IMG/VR virus record: IMGVR_UViG_3300026140_000011
Coordinates: 1 to 25,040 of that record
From: a virus
DNA length: 25,040 bases
Direction: 5' to 3' (one strand)
Part shown: positions 14,824 to 21,605 of the stretch, piece after piece
Layout: every line of letters begins with the position of its first letter
Numbering within the stretch: position 1 is the first letter of the stretch
Notes under the pieces: generated by a model
Database searches by the model: none
Told to the model about the DNA's origin: nothing
The model's input: only the letters and a program-made list of their open reading frames with translations
Made by a program: the position numbers and the translations under genes

Positions 14824-15263
14824 TGTGGCATCCAACTAACGCGAACGACGTGACGCTGATCGTGAGTCGCGTCGAACGTGACGAGGACGGTACTCGAACG
14901 GGCGCAACGACGATCGGTACGTCGGCTGCCATCACCGTTGACGACTTCGAGCTTGGCACCGAGGAGGATCTTGAGGGGCTGAGTGGCATCGGTAACTCCG
15001 AACCGCTTGGCATCTCTCGTGGTGATATCGAACACACGTTCTCCTTTATGGTCCAAGGTGAAGACGCCGATCTGTTTCAGGATCTCGCTTCCGACGAGAC
15101 GGGCCGTTCCGTCGAGTTAGAGATTCTAATCCGAGCAGAGGATTACAAGGACAAGATGGTTGGCGCACGCGCTGGTACCCGAACCTACTCGGGTTCGAGT
15201 GGCGACCCGACTGAGTTCCAAGTCGAGGGCATTGCGACGGGCCGCGACCAAGGAACTGTCTGA
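14823..15263 (+). CDS. Tail tube protein (146 aa)
   Basis: Short acidic beta-rich protein right after sheath, with the length expected of tail tube subunits. Visible strands: NDVTLIVSRVERDEDG, AAITVDDFELG, a loop LEGLSGIGNSEPLGISRGD, EHTFSFMVQGED, VELEILIRAEDYKDKM and a final FQVEGIATGRDQGTV. The subunits form stacked hexamer rings inside the sheath around the tape measure. C-ending codon use is high, like the capsid gene, in line with high copy number. The ATG overlaps the sheath stop. A terminator-like T8 run follows about 70 bases after its stop. Confidence 0.8.
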   Translation: MWHPTNANDVTLIVSRVERDEDGTRTGATTIGTSAAITVDDFELGTEEDLEGLSGIGNSEPLGISRGDIEHTFSFMVQGEDADLFQDLASDETGRSVELEILIRAEDYKDKMVGARAGTRTYSGSSGDPTEFQVEGIATGRDQGTV

Positions 15264-15265
15264 TC

Positions 15266-15353
15266 GAAAACTACCGTTTTCTCCCATCGTGAGACTCGAT
15301 TACATAGAGTCTACACGCTGATAGGAAACTACTTTTTTTTGTCGGTCGGTTTC
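15266..15353 (+). terminator. Hairpins and T8 tract after the tail tube gene
   Basis: GAAAAC-TACC-GTTTTC (15266-15281) and GTGAGACTC paired with GAGTCT(A)CAC (15289-15316) are followed by eight T at 15333-15340, itself in the loop of GAAAC/GTTTC (15325-15353). The T run is the strongest in the window and fits archaeal oligo-T termination, ending the capsid-sheath-tube transcript. Confidence 0.6.
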
Positions 15354-15370
15354 TTTTCTCATAATAACTA

Positions 15371-15439
15371 CGACCTCGTTGCGTTCGTGAACGCAACTCT
15401 GTAGTGGTTTTACTTTCACGAGAAAACCACGACTACTAC
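15371..15439 (+). promoter_or_regulatory. Hairpin cassette D with GACTACTAC
   Basis: The same 20-base hairpin as in cassette B (15378-15397), including the flanking CTACGACCTC and TCTG, is followed by GTAGTGGTTTT paired with AAAACCAC(GAC)TAC-type arm (15401-15436). GACTACTAC ends at 15439, 16 bases before the ATG at 15456. The two middle hairpins of cassette B are absent. Confidence 0.7.
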
Positions 15440-15455
15440 TTTAATAGAGAGATCA

Positions 15456-16022
15456 ATGAGCGACCTATTTGAAGTTCGTAATAAAACCGAGTCGGGTGCT
15501 GATTGGCGTGGCGAAATTGATGTCGTTGTCGATGACGAACATCACGAACTAACTGTTCGTCAGTTGGTCGATCCCGAGTTTTGGGAAGTGATGAGTCTGG
15601 TTGACACGGACGAACTTGACGAACTGCAGAGTGAACTGCCCGAGGATCTGATGGAAGAATACGACGAGTTGCAGTCCAAAGACAATCTTTCGGGTGAGGA
15701 ACGTGAACGGCTTGAAGAACTACAGTCGGAAGTCGAGTCGGCTGATATTAACATTTTCGATACACTTTCGAAGGACACGTTCGACGGTCTTGTGACGGCT
15801 GCAAAATACGGTGTCGAGCCAGACGCGGAGGACGTTCGGTACGCATTGGCAAACTTTACTGACGACATTGATCAGTTGTATGGTGGTACGTCCAACGAGG
15901 ATGCTGAAGAATACGTGAACGACCACATTATTGGCCCGATGATAGACAACTCGACTGACTTTACGTCGTTTGCCATCGGTATTAAGGTTCTCGGAGCGAC
16001 CTTGGACGACGAGGGAAACTGA
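15456..16022 (+). CDS. Tail assembly chaperone, short form (188 aa, gpG-like)
   Basis: An acidic, helical protein in the slot before the tape measure, where nearly all long-tailed phages encode a chaperone that keeps the tape measure soluble during tail building. The N-terminus WRGEIDVVVDDEHHELTVRQL is beta-rich and resembles the opening of such proteins; residues 50-95 (DELDELQSELPEDLMEEYDEL in part, then SGEERERLEELQSEV) form a coiled coil; residues 100-160 have FDTLSKDTFDGLVTAA and YALANFTDDI. The last codons contain the slippery heptamer GGGAAAC immediately before the TGA, so a fraction of ribosomes should extend into the next frame. It is driven separately by hairpin cassette D. Confidence 0.75.
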   Translation: MSDLFEVRNKTESGADWRGEIDVVVDDEHHELTVRQLVDPEFWEVMSLVDTDELDELQSELPEDLMEEYDELQSKDNLSGEERERLEELQSEVESADINIFDTLSKDTFDGLVTAAKYGVEPDAEDVRYALANFTDDIDQLYGGTSNEDAEEYVNDHIIGPMIDNSTDFTSFAIGIKVLGATLDDEGN

Positions 16023-16043
16023 GGGAGTTGGCGGAATCGCCAA
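16013..16043 (+). promoter_or_regulatory. Programmed -1 frameshift site: GGGAAAC plus hairpin
   Basis: G-GGA-AAC at 16013-16019 is in register with the chaperone frame (codons GAG GGA AAC TGA) and fits X-XXY-YYZ. Lambda G/T uses GGGAAAG. After an eight-base spacer, TTGGCG-GAAT-CGCCAA (16028-16043) forms a perfect six-pair hairpin, the usual position of a stimulator. The stop codon follows the site directly. Confidence 0.75.
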
Positions 16044-16234
16044 TGGGGAAAGAAATGTATCTGTTGCACGACAATGGTCGAAAGTTATTCACGTCGGCCA
16101 AAGAATGTACACCGATGCAACGATTTGTGTACATAATGGCAAAAGACCACCACGAGGAAGACCCACAACAGGCCCATTCAGACCCACACGGTCTTAAACA
16201 AGCAAACCAATTTAATCAGTCCAAACCGTTCTAA
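16019..16234 (+). CDS. Frameshift extension of the tail chaperone (gpT-like part of gpGT)
   Basis: In the -1 frame the region from 15986 to 16234 is open and has no start before an ATG at 16043. After slipping at GGGAAAC the protein continues LRELAESPMGKEM, YLLHDNGRKLFTSAKECTP, MQRFVYIMAKDHHEED and ends NQFNQSKPF, giving a fusion of about 259 residues. In lambda the fused form binds the tape measure while the short form coats it. Independent translation from 16043 (63 aa) is possible but lacks a ribosome site. The position, frame and heptamer all agree with the conserved G/GT arrangement. Confidence 0.7.
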   Translation: MRELAESPMGKEMYLLHDNGRKLFTSAKECTPMQRFVYIMAKDHHEEDPQQAHSDPHGLKQANQFNQSKPF

Positions 16235-16254
16235 CAACATTCCCTCACCTAATC

Positions 16255-16379
16255 GGAAACGTAATTCTACGTTTCCTTCGATTGTGGGATTCTATGGAAT
16301 AGAACCCACACACGCACCGCCCCATATTGTTGTAGGGGTTATAGGATAATAAAGGTTTCGATCTATCTGAGACTACTAC
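16255..16379 (+). promoter_or_regulatory. Hairpin cassette E before the tape measure
   Basis: GGAAACGTA-ATTC-TACGTTTCC (16255-16276, nine perfect pairs) and TGTGGG(A)TTCTA/TAGAACCCACA (16283-16310) are unrelated in sequence to the stems of cassettes B, D and F. CCCC/GGGG (16320-16338) is weaker. The cassette still ends in GACTACTAC (16371-16379), 18 bases before the ATG at 16398. Confidence 0.6.
16325..16360 (-). promoter_or_regulatory. Possible antisense promoter inside cassette E
   Basis: On the minus strand CGAAA (16360-16356), TTTATTAT (16353-16346) and TACAACAATA (16334-16325) repeat the words and spacing of the leftward promoter at 1626-1663. A transcript starting near 16325 would begin at an ATG and could encode 26 codons (16245-16325), or act as antisense RNA to the chaperone gene. 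Confidence 0.4.
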
Positions 16380-16397
16380 ATACATAGAACAAAGGTG

Positions 16398-18204
16398 ATG
16401 CCCCATTTCCGCCATAGAAAATCTTAAACTCGTTGTTGATGTCGATATCGCATCGGCGCTGTCGAACCTCCAAGAGCTACAGCAAGAACTGTCCGACTTG
16501 GCTGACAAGATACAGAGCGTCGATACACGCGGTTCTAAGGGCATCAATATCAACACGCGACTTGATGATCTCGATCAAGAACTAACGCGCATAGCGACCG
16601 AACTGGAAGCATTTGAGGCCACTAACGATCTTGAGATAGACGTGGATCTCGAAGGATTGAGTGGCGAGGTTGCGAAAGTTCGTTCGCAGTTGGCAGCCTT
16701 ACGCGCATCGGAAGGTATAACGATATCGACTGATGTCAAGCGAGCAACGCGGGTGATCCCACAAGGCGACTTTGGCGATATGTCAATGCAAGCAATGTCG
16801 TCTCTTGGAGACTTTAATATTGGTGAGGATTCTGATAAAAATTTTGCAGACGTTTTACGGAACTTTAAGAAAAGCGTAACAGACGCGAAGGAAGAAATGA
16901 GTGCGTTTGATCTTCGGATGACCGATATGCACAATATGTTGGCCCGTCTTGTGCCGCTACTGCTCGTCTTCATCGGTGCGGTGCCTGCTGTTATAACAGC
17001 ACTTGCTGGACTCGCAACCGCTGCTATCTCGGCTGCCTCGGCACTACTCGCCATTGCTGGCTTCGGAGCACTTGGTGTTGGAATGGAGGGCGGTGAGTTT
17101 GATATGGAAAATCTGTCCGAAGTGATGGACGATCTTCGGCGTGATTTCCTCGATGCGTTTGCGCCGTTAGCCGAACGCCTCGAACCGATCTTCCGTGACG
17201 CTGCCGACGCAATGACGCTCTTTTTCAACGCGATCTCCCGTCAAGGCGATGCGTTAATGGAGTTGACGGACGATGCACGAGCGTTCGGGCAGTTTATGAT
17301 GGATTGGGTGCCCGAGGTACTGACGGCGATGGCGTCAATGGCAGAAGCCTTCTCGCCCGTCTTTGGAGCCATTGGTGACGCACTCGATGACGCGCAAGTA
17401 CTACGAACGTTAACGCGTCTCACAATGGAAGTCATCCCCGCTATTGGGCAGATGGCAGATACGATTATTTCGGCCATTCCGTACATTATTAAGATGTCTA
17501 TCGGGTTTGCGATAGTCTCGAACGCCATTATGGACGCGTTGAGTGTCCTCGGTTCGTTCTTGAGAATGATCGGTATCTCGCCCGAGATGTTGGGCATTGT
17601 TGTCGGTTCGATGTTAGCACTCGCCTCAGCAATTGCGCTTACGAATACCGCACTCAACTCGTTTGTGGCGTCGGCAATGGCGTCCGCAATATCTTCGATG
17701 TATTTCTTCTTCCTTTCGTTGGTCAGAACTGGTAGTGTGATGACCGCATTTGCGACAACAACCATCGGGAAAGCTATAATTGGATTGTACAACTATATTG
17801 CCGCTGCAATTAGTGCTGCTGGTGCAAGTGGAACACTTGGAGCATCGATACTGTTCTCAACCAAGGCGTTAGCGGCGTTCTTGACGTTAGCGTCGTTGGG
17901 TGTGTTAGGAGCAGTGCTCGTCCCGATGGCACTTAGTGCGGCGTCATCTTTCACGTCGCTCGGTGATTCGATCAACTACGCCGCTGATGCGATGGGCGAG
18001 TTTAACAGAGTCTCATCCCAAGGCGATGATGGATTCAATCCGTATGACGGCGGTGGTGGTAGCGGTCCTTCTGCCCCGAGTGCTGCGGTGACGGGTCCGA
18101 ACGGAAATGTTATTATCGAGTCGAGTGGTGATCCGAACAAAGATAGATCGAACGGTCGGTATGCAAGTTGGCGTAATGGACGAACGACGGGGAGTGAAAA
18201 CTAA
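16398..18204 (+). CDS. Tape measure protein; start region out of frame
   Basis: Sets tail length inside the tube and is ejected ahead of DNA. Signs: position after the chaperone, a helical/coiled N-terminus (LSNLQELQQELSDLADK, LDDLDQELTRIATELEAFE in part) and long hydrophobic helices (PLLLVFIGAVPAVITALAGL region near 16960, two more near 17580 and 17780-17950), then a glycine-rich end. The frame is open only after a TGA at 16396 and lacks ATG, GTG or TTG until TTG at 16498, yet reads convincingly coding from 16405 (ISAIENLKLVVDVD). The natural start ATG at 16398, preceded by GGTG and GACTACTAC, is in another frame; skipping one C of CCCC (16401-16404) joins them. About 600 residues predict a tail near 90 nm. 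Confidence 0.8.
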
Positions 18205-18668
18205 TGGCTGAAATACGCGTCCGTGACCAAAACGGACAATATATACGGAAGGAAGTACTGTCACGAAAAGCAGCAATTGTCCGTGGTAGAATTGACGGCG
18301 ATGGGGCCATTTCTGAAGACGACGATGACGTATTTAAACCCAAAGTAGCCCAACGAGTCGAGTACGATCATCAAGGTGACATTTCACAAACAAAGACGGT
18401 CTGTGGCGAAACGGAGAAACGTCGTGACGCCGATGAAGGACCAGAGATGACGATTGAGGGCATTATTACGTCCGAGCAACTTCCGAAACTAAAATCGTTT
18501 GAAAACGCCGATGCCACACTCATTTCCGACGTGCATAGTGGTCCGATATACGTTGGCAGACTAACGATTGAGCAAAATACTGATATTACACACTATATCG
18601 AAAACGGTGAAGAAAAGTTAGCGTTCGTGTTTCAGATCCAAACGGGTGAGCAAGATGACAACAGTTAA
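18204..18668 (+). CDS. Putative tail tip/baseplate protein (154 aa)
   Basis: Lies between the tape measure and the hub gene, where myoviruses encode a small tube-initiator or LysM/gpU-like protein. Residues 1-40 are basic (VRDQNGQYIRKEVLSRKAA); from residue 45 the pattern VAQRVEYDHQGDI, MTIEGIITSEQL, ATLISDVHSGPIYVGRLTI and KLAFVFQIQTGE is a beta sandwich reminiscent of tube-like baseplate subunits in which a central 'G..W/Y.G.L.I' strand recurs. No peptidoglycan-type motif is present. It starts in a TAATG overlap with the tape-measure stop and overlaps the hub gene. The family is not certain. Confidence 0.5.
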   Translation: MAEIRVRDQNGQYIRKEVLSRKAAIVRGRIDGDGAISEDDDDVFKPKVAQRVEYDHQGDISQTKTVCGETEKRRDADEGPEMTIEGIITSEQLPKLKSFENADATLISDVHSGPIYVGRLTIEQNTDITHYIENGEEKLAFVFQIQTGEQDDNS

Positions 18669-20415
18669 TCTTGAAGAACTTACGAGTGGTAGCGGGCTTA
18701 CTGTCAGCGATGACGATTTTGTTGGTACGCAAGCCGAGTCGTTGCCACCCGTTGATCTGGATTTTTCGTGTAAAGGAGAAGGATCAAATCCTGAAACGGT
18801 TGTCGATATCAGCCAAGACGATAAGTGGATACGGATTCCCGTTAGCGGTGTTGACGAGTGGATTAACAAAGACGGGCCAGCAGATATTACTCGGACAGCC
18901 AAAGTACAGTTTCCGATGGAGTGGGGTGGCGTCTCGATAGTACAGTTCATCAACGGGTTCCGCAGCCAAAACGGGTTCGAAGAACAGAACGATTCGTATG
19001 ATAAGTGCCGAATATACTTTTGGGACGACTCTCCAACAACCGATAACGAATGGCAGATAGCCCATCACGGCTATGTCGGTGGTGTTGGGCCATCTGACAA
19101 CGGGACAGGCAAGTTTTGGGTGTATGACGTTGCTGATCTGATGAAAGGTGTTGCTGTTTCGAACGGATTTAACAAACCGAGTCTCTATACGGCGTTGGAG
19201 TTTGCGGTTCGAGGCACGGATGAGAACGGCAACAAAGTGGGTATTCAAAACCGAACGCCGTGGGATATAATAAACTACACGGTGTTCGGTATTACTGACA
19301 TTCCAGCACAGAAAAAGTCCAATATTCGTACCGAGATCCCACAGACAGAAGACGTGGCAGAGCAGAGTGAGGCGGTTCGGAGTATCGGCAGTCAATGGGC
19401 GTGGGAATCTATCATCAACCCGCTTTCGGAAACCGTTGGCGATGCAATCGACTCACTCCGCTCTATCATCGACAAAATCGCTCTCGATAGCAACAAGCGG
19501 TTCCAGATTAACCGTCACAATATGATTGACTATATGGAGTGGGTCACGTCGCTTGTTGATGGCCGATGGTGGTTCGAACCGTTTGCTGATGCGCCCGTTC
19601 TTGTTGTCGATGCGTCTGCTATCCGTGACGGCGCTGCAACGAACAGTTACGACCGTCGATACTTCGTTGACCAACAGACGGTCGATGATTGGCGAGATGT
19701 CCAAGAGGAAGCACGCGGTGCAGCAATGTTGGAAGAAGCAGAGCGTCGTGATGATGGCATTAGTGACGATTTCATCACAACGACGGTGGCCGAAAGAGAT
19801 CAAGCTGATTTCCAACTTGGTGACACGATTCCCGAAGACTACTTGCCACCGCACAACTACAACATTTTCGAGCAAGTACGAACGCTCAATAACAATGCGT
19901 TGGCCGATATAAAACCGTTTAACACGTTGGAACTGTATGGTGAAGGGACAACGTTCCGTGAACGGTACAGTATTTTCGGACTAAACGACTTTAGTGAAGC
20001 GTCGTCTGTCGGTGCCTATACTGAAGAATATCCGTTTGTCAAGGTTCAATACACACCACTGTTGGAACGTGCAAGCGGATACGAATATACGGCCCAACCG
20101 ATTGAGTCCGACAACATCTTTCTTGATAGAGCAGAAAACGCTGCAATTAAAGAGTTTCGAAAACACTTGGCCGAGGAAACTGAAGGATCGATTACAATTA
20201 AAGGCGAACCGTACATACTACCGTTCGATTACATCGTTTCGACCCCAGTTTGCAACGAAACGTACGAAAATGTAAACGCCCAACCAATCGAGTGGGAAGT
20301 AAACGGCGTCCATCACAAACGCCACGTCGGTGAGCAGTATAGTACGGATCTCACCGTCTCTATCGCCGTCGAGGATCGGCTAATAAACGTCGAATCCGAA
20401 TACCGAGAAACATAA
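18655..20415 (+). CDS. Putative baseplate hub protein (586 aa)
   Basis: Large acidic protein between the tube-initiator-like gene and the spike gene, the place of gp27/gpD-like hubs that join tube and spike. It shows many beta strands: WIRIPVSGVDEWI, ADITRTAKVQFPMEWGG, GKFWVYDVADLMKG with a following DIINYTVFGIT, then RFQINRHNMIDYMEW, DGRWWFEPFADAPVLVVD, NTLELYGEGTTFRER and a C-terminal VNGVHHKRHVGEQYSTDLT. Residues 355-385 (RDVQEEARGAAMLEEAERRDD) are an unusual helical charged insert. I start it at the ATG at 18655 inside the previous gene; a GTG nine bases upstream is an alternative. The hub role is inferred from size, fold pattern and order. Confidence 0.6.
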   Translation: MTTVNLEELTSGSGLTVSDDDFVGTQAESLPPVDLDFSCKGEGSNPETVVDISQDDKWIRIPVSGVDEWINKDGPADITRTAKVQFPMEWGGVSIVQFINGFRSQNGFEEQNDSYDKCRIYFWDDSPTTDNEWQIAHHGYVGGVGPSDNGTGKFWVYDVADLMKGVAVSNGFNKPSLYTALEFAVRGTDENGNKVGIQNRTPWDIINYTVFGITDIPAQKKSNIRTEIPQTEDVAEQSEAVRSIGSQWAWESIINPLSETVGDAIDSLRSIIDKIALDSNKRFQINRHNMIDYMEWVTSLVDGRWWFEPFADAPVLVVDASAIRDGAATNSYDRRYFVDQQTVDDWRDVQEEARGAAMLEEAERRDDGISDDFITTTVAERDQADFQLGDTIPEDYLPPHNYNIFEQVRTLNNNALADIKPFNTLELYGEGTTFRERYSIFGLNDFSEASSVGAYTEEYPFVKVQYTPLLERASGYEYTAQPIESDNIFLDRAENAAIKEFRKHLAEETEGSITIKGEPYILPFDYIVSTPVCNETYENVNAQPIEWEVNGVHHKRHVGEQYSTDLTVSIAVEDRLINVESEYRET

Positions 20416-20436
20416 TGACGACCAATAAACAAGTTT

Positions 20437-21279
20437 ATGGCTCGTAATAACCCATCCAACCCCTACACCCGAGATCGAAATCACACGTCGAAGGACATTC
20501 AGATGCCGATCTCAAAAGCACGAGTTGTTAATGCTCGCTGTGACGACTGTAACGGCTTCCATACGGTTCGAATTCGCGTCTACGGCGATGGCACATCATA
20601 TTTGGCACCCGTACTGACGCCGATGATTGGATCTGTCTGGATTCCCTCGAAAGGCGATGACGTAGCTGTACTTTTTACACAGTCCGACAAACCGTGGGTA
20701 GTCGGATCGTGGTATGCGTTAGATCGTGTCGAAGACGGCGATGTTGATTTGCCATCCTACGACGTTGGCGATATTCGACTCGGCAACCACAGCGGCTCCC
20801 ACGTCACTGTTCACGACGACGGGCGTATTTCGATCCGCACTGCTGAACAACAGCGTGTCGATATTGACAGCCAAACAGCCTCGATTGAAAAAACGACGGA
20901 TCAAACGATCAGTGGTGGTGACACGTTTGAAATAATCGAGTATAATAGTGAAAAATACGACGACGTAGATTTGTACAATATTGATACGTTTACACTCAAA
21001 GAAGGCGGGTCGTACAATATTACAGCGTCGTGTCTGTTCCCGAACGCTGGTCAGAACAACACGTACAATATTGGGTTATTCGTGAACGACGAGTTGGTTA
21101 AACGAAAGGCCCGCCAAAGCGTCGTTAAAGAGGAACTATCGTTGGACATTTCATACAACGAAAAACTATCAGACGGAGATACCGTTACAGCACGGGTTCG
21201 ACAAGATAGTGGTTCGGATAAGACATTACTCGGTGATCCACGAACAAATGACTTTACGGTACGGAGAGATGGTATTTAA
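20437..21279 (+). CDS. Baseplate spike with OB domain and C-terminal jelly-roll (280 aa)
   Basis: Residues 25-95 are the gpV/gp5/VgrG OB domain: ISKARVVNARCDDCNGFHT, IRVYGDGTSYLAPVL, then the hallmark PMIGSVWIPSKGDDVAVLF and KPWVVGSWY. Residues 105-140 (DIRLGNHSGSHVTVHDDGRIS) give the short beta-helix-like stem. From about residue 155 a separate domain begins, with FTLKEGGSYNITASCLF, YNIGLFVNDELV and DTVTARVRQDS, which looks like a C1q/TNF-type jelly roll as in phage adhesins. CDDC in the OB domain could bind metal. The spike pierces the envelope after contraction; the extra domain suggests surface binding. The ATG at 20437 has no clear ribosome site. Confidence 0.75.
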   Translation: MARNNPSNPYTRDRNHTSKDIQMPISKARVVNARCDDCNGFHTVRIRVYGDGTSYLAPVLTPMIGSVWIPSKGDDVAVLFTQSDKPWVVGSWYALDRVEDGDVDLPSYDVGDIRLGNHSGSHVTVHDDGRISIRTAEQQRVDIDSQTASIEKTTDQTISGGDTFEIIEYNSEKYDDVDLYNIDTFTLKEGGSYNITASCLFPNAGQNNTYNIGLFVNDELVKRKARQSVVKEELSLDISYNEKLSDGDTVTARVRQDSGSDKTLLGDPRTNDFTVRRDGI

Positions 21280-21605
21280 TGGTTACTGACCTACGAGTAG
21301 ATGAAAACTTGGACACGTTCCTCGACGGTGCAAACGATCTTGCCACGATTAGCGGCATTGAGCAGTTAGAACAATCGACTGCGTTGGACGTGCTCAACCA
21401 AGCACAGCAGTTCTCGGGTGGGAGATTGACGGGTACAAACGTTGGCTTGTTAGAGGAACGTGTCCGTACATCGTTGGAGTCCGATCCACAAATCGAAAAC
21501 GTCGTTAACGTATCGGTGGCCGAGTACAATACGGACACGGGTGCGGTGCAGTTGGATGTCGTTGTGACAAATAATGAAGATTTCACAATCGAGTTGATAC
21601 TATAA
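21279..21605 (+). CDS. Baseplate wedge protein, gp25/W-like (108 aa)
   Basis: Length and order fit gpW/gp25, the small wedge subunit that connects sheath to baseplate. Features: an N-terminal LDTFLDGANDLATISGIEQLEQ, a helix ALDVLNQAQQFSGG, then GLLEERVRTSLESDPQIENVVNVSV and a last strand QLDVVVTNNEDFTIELIL, which match the wedge fold's 'L..RI...L..DPRI..V' core with EER in place of the usual ER/R motif. It overlaps the spike stop and the J start by single bases (TAATG), the fixed W-J-I order of myoviral baseplates. Confidence 0.75.
   Translation: MVTDLRVDENLDTFLDGANDLATISGIEQLEQSTALDVLNQAQQFSGGRLTGTNVGLLEERVRTSLESDPQIENVVNVSVAEYNTDTGAVQLDVVVTNNEDFTIELIL

Noticed and set aside
16245-16556. 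Leftward 103-codon frame over the tape-measure start
   Set aside because: Antisense to clearly coding sequence; only the 26-codon part after the possible promoter is worth keeping as a candidate.
20414-20446. ATG overlapping the hub stop (10 codons)
   Set aside because: Ends in two stops after ten codons and is in another frame from the spike gene.
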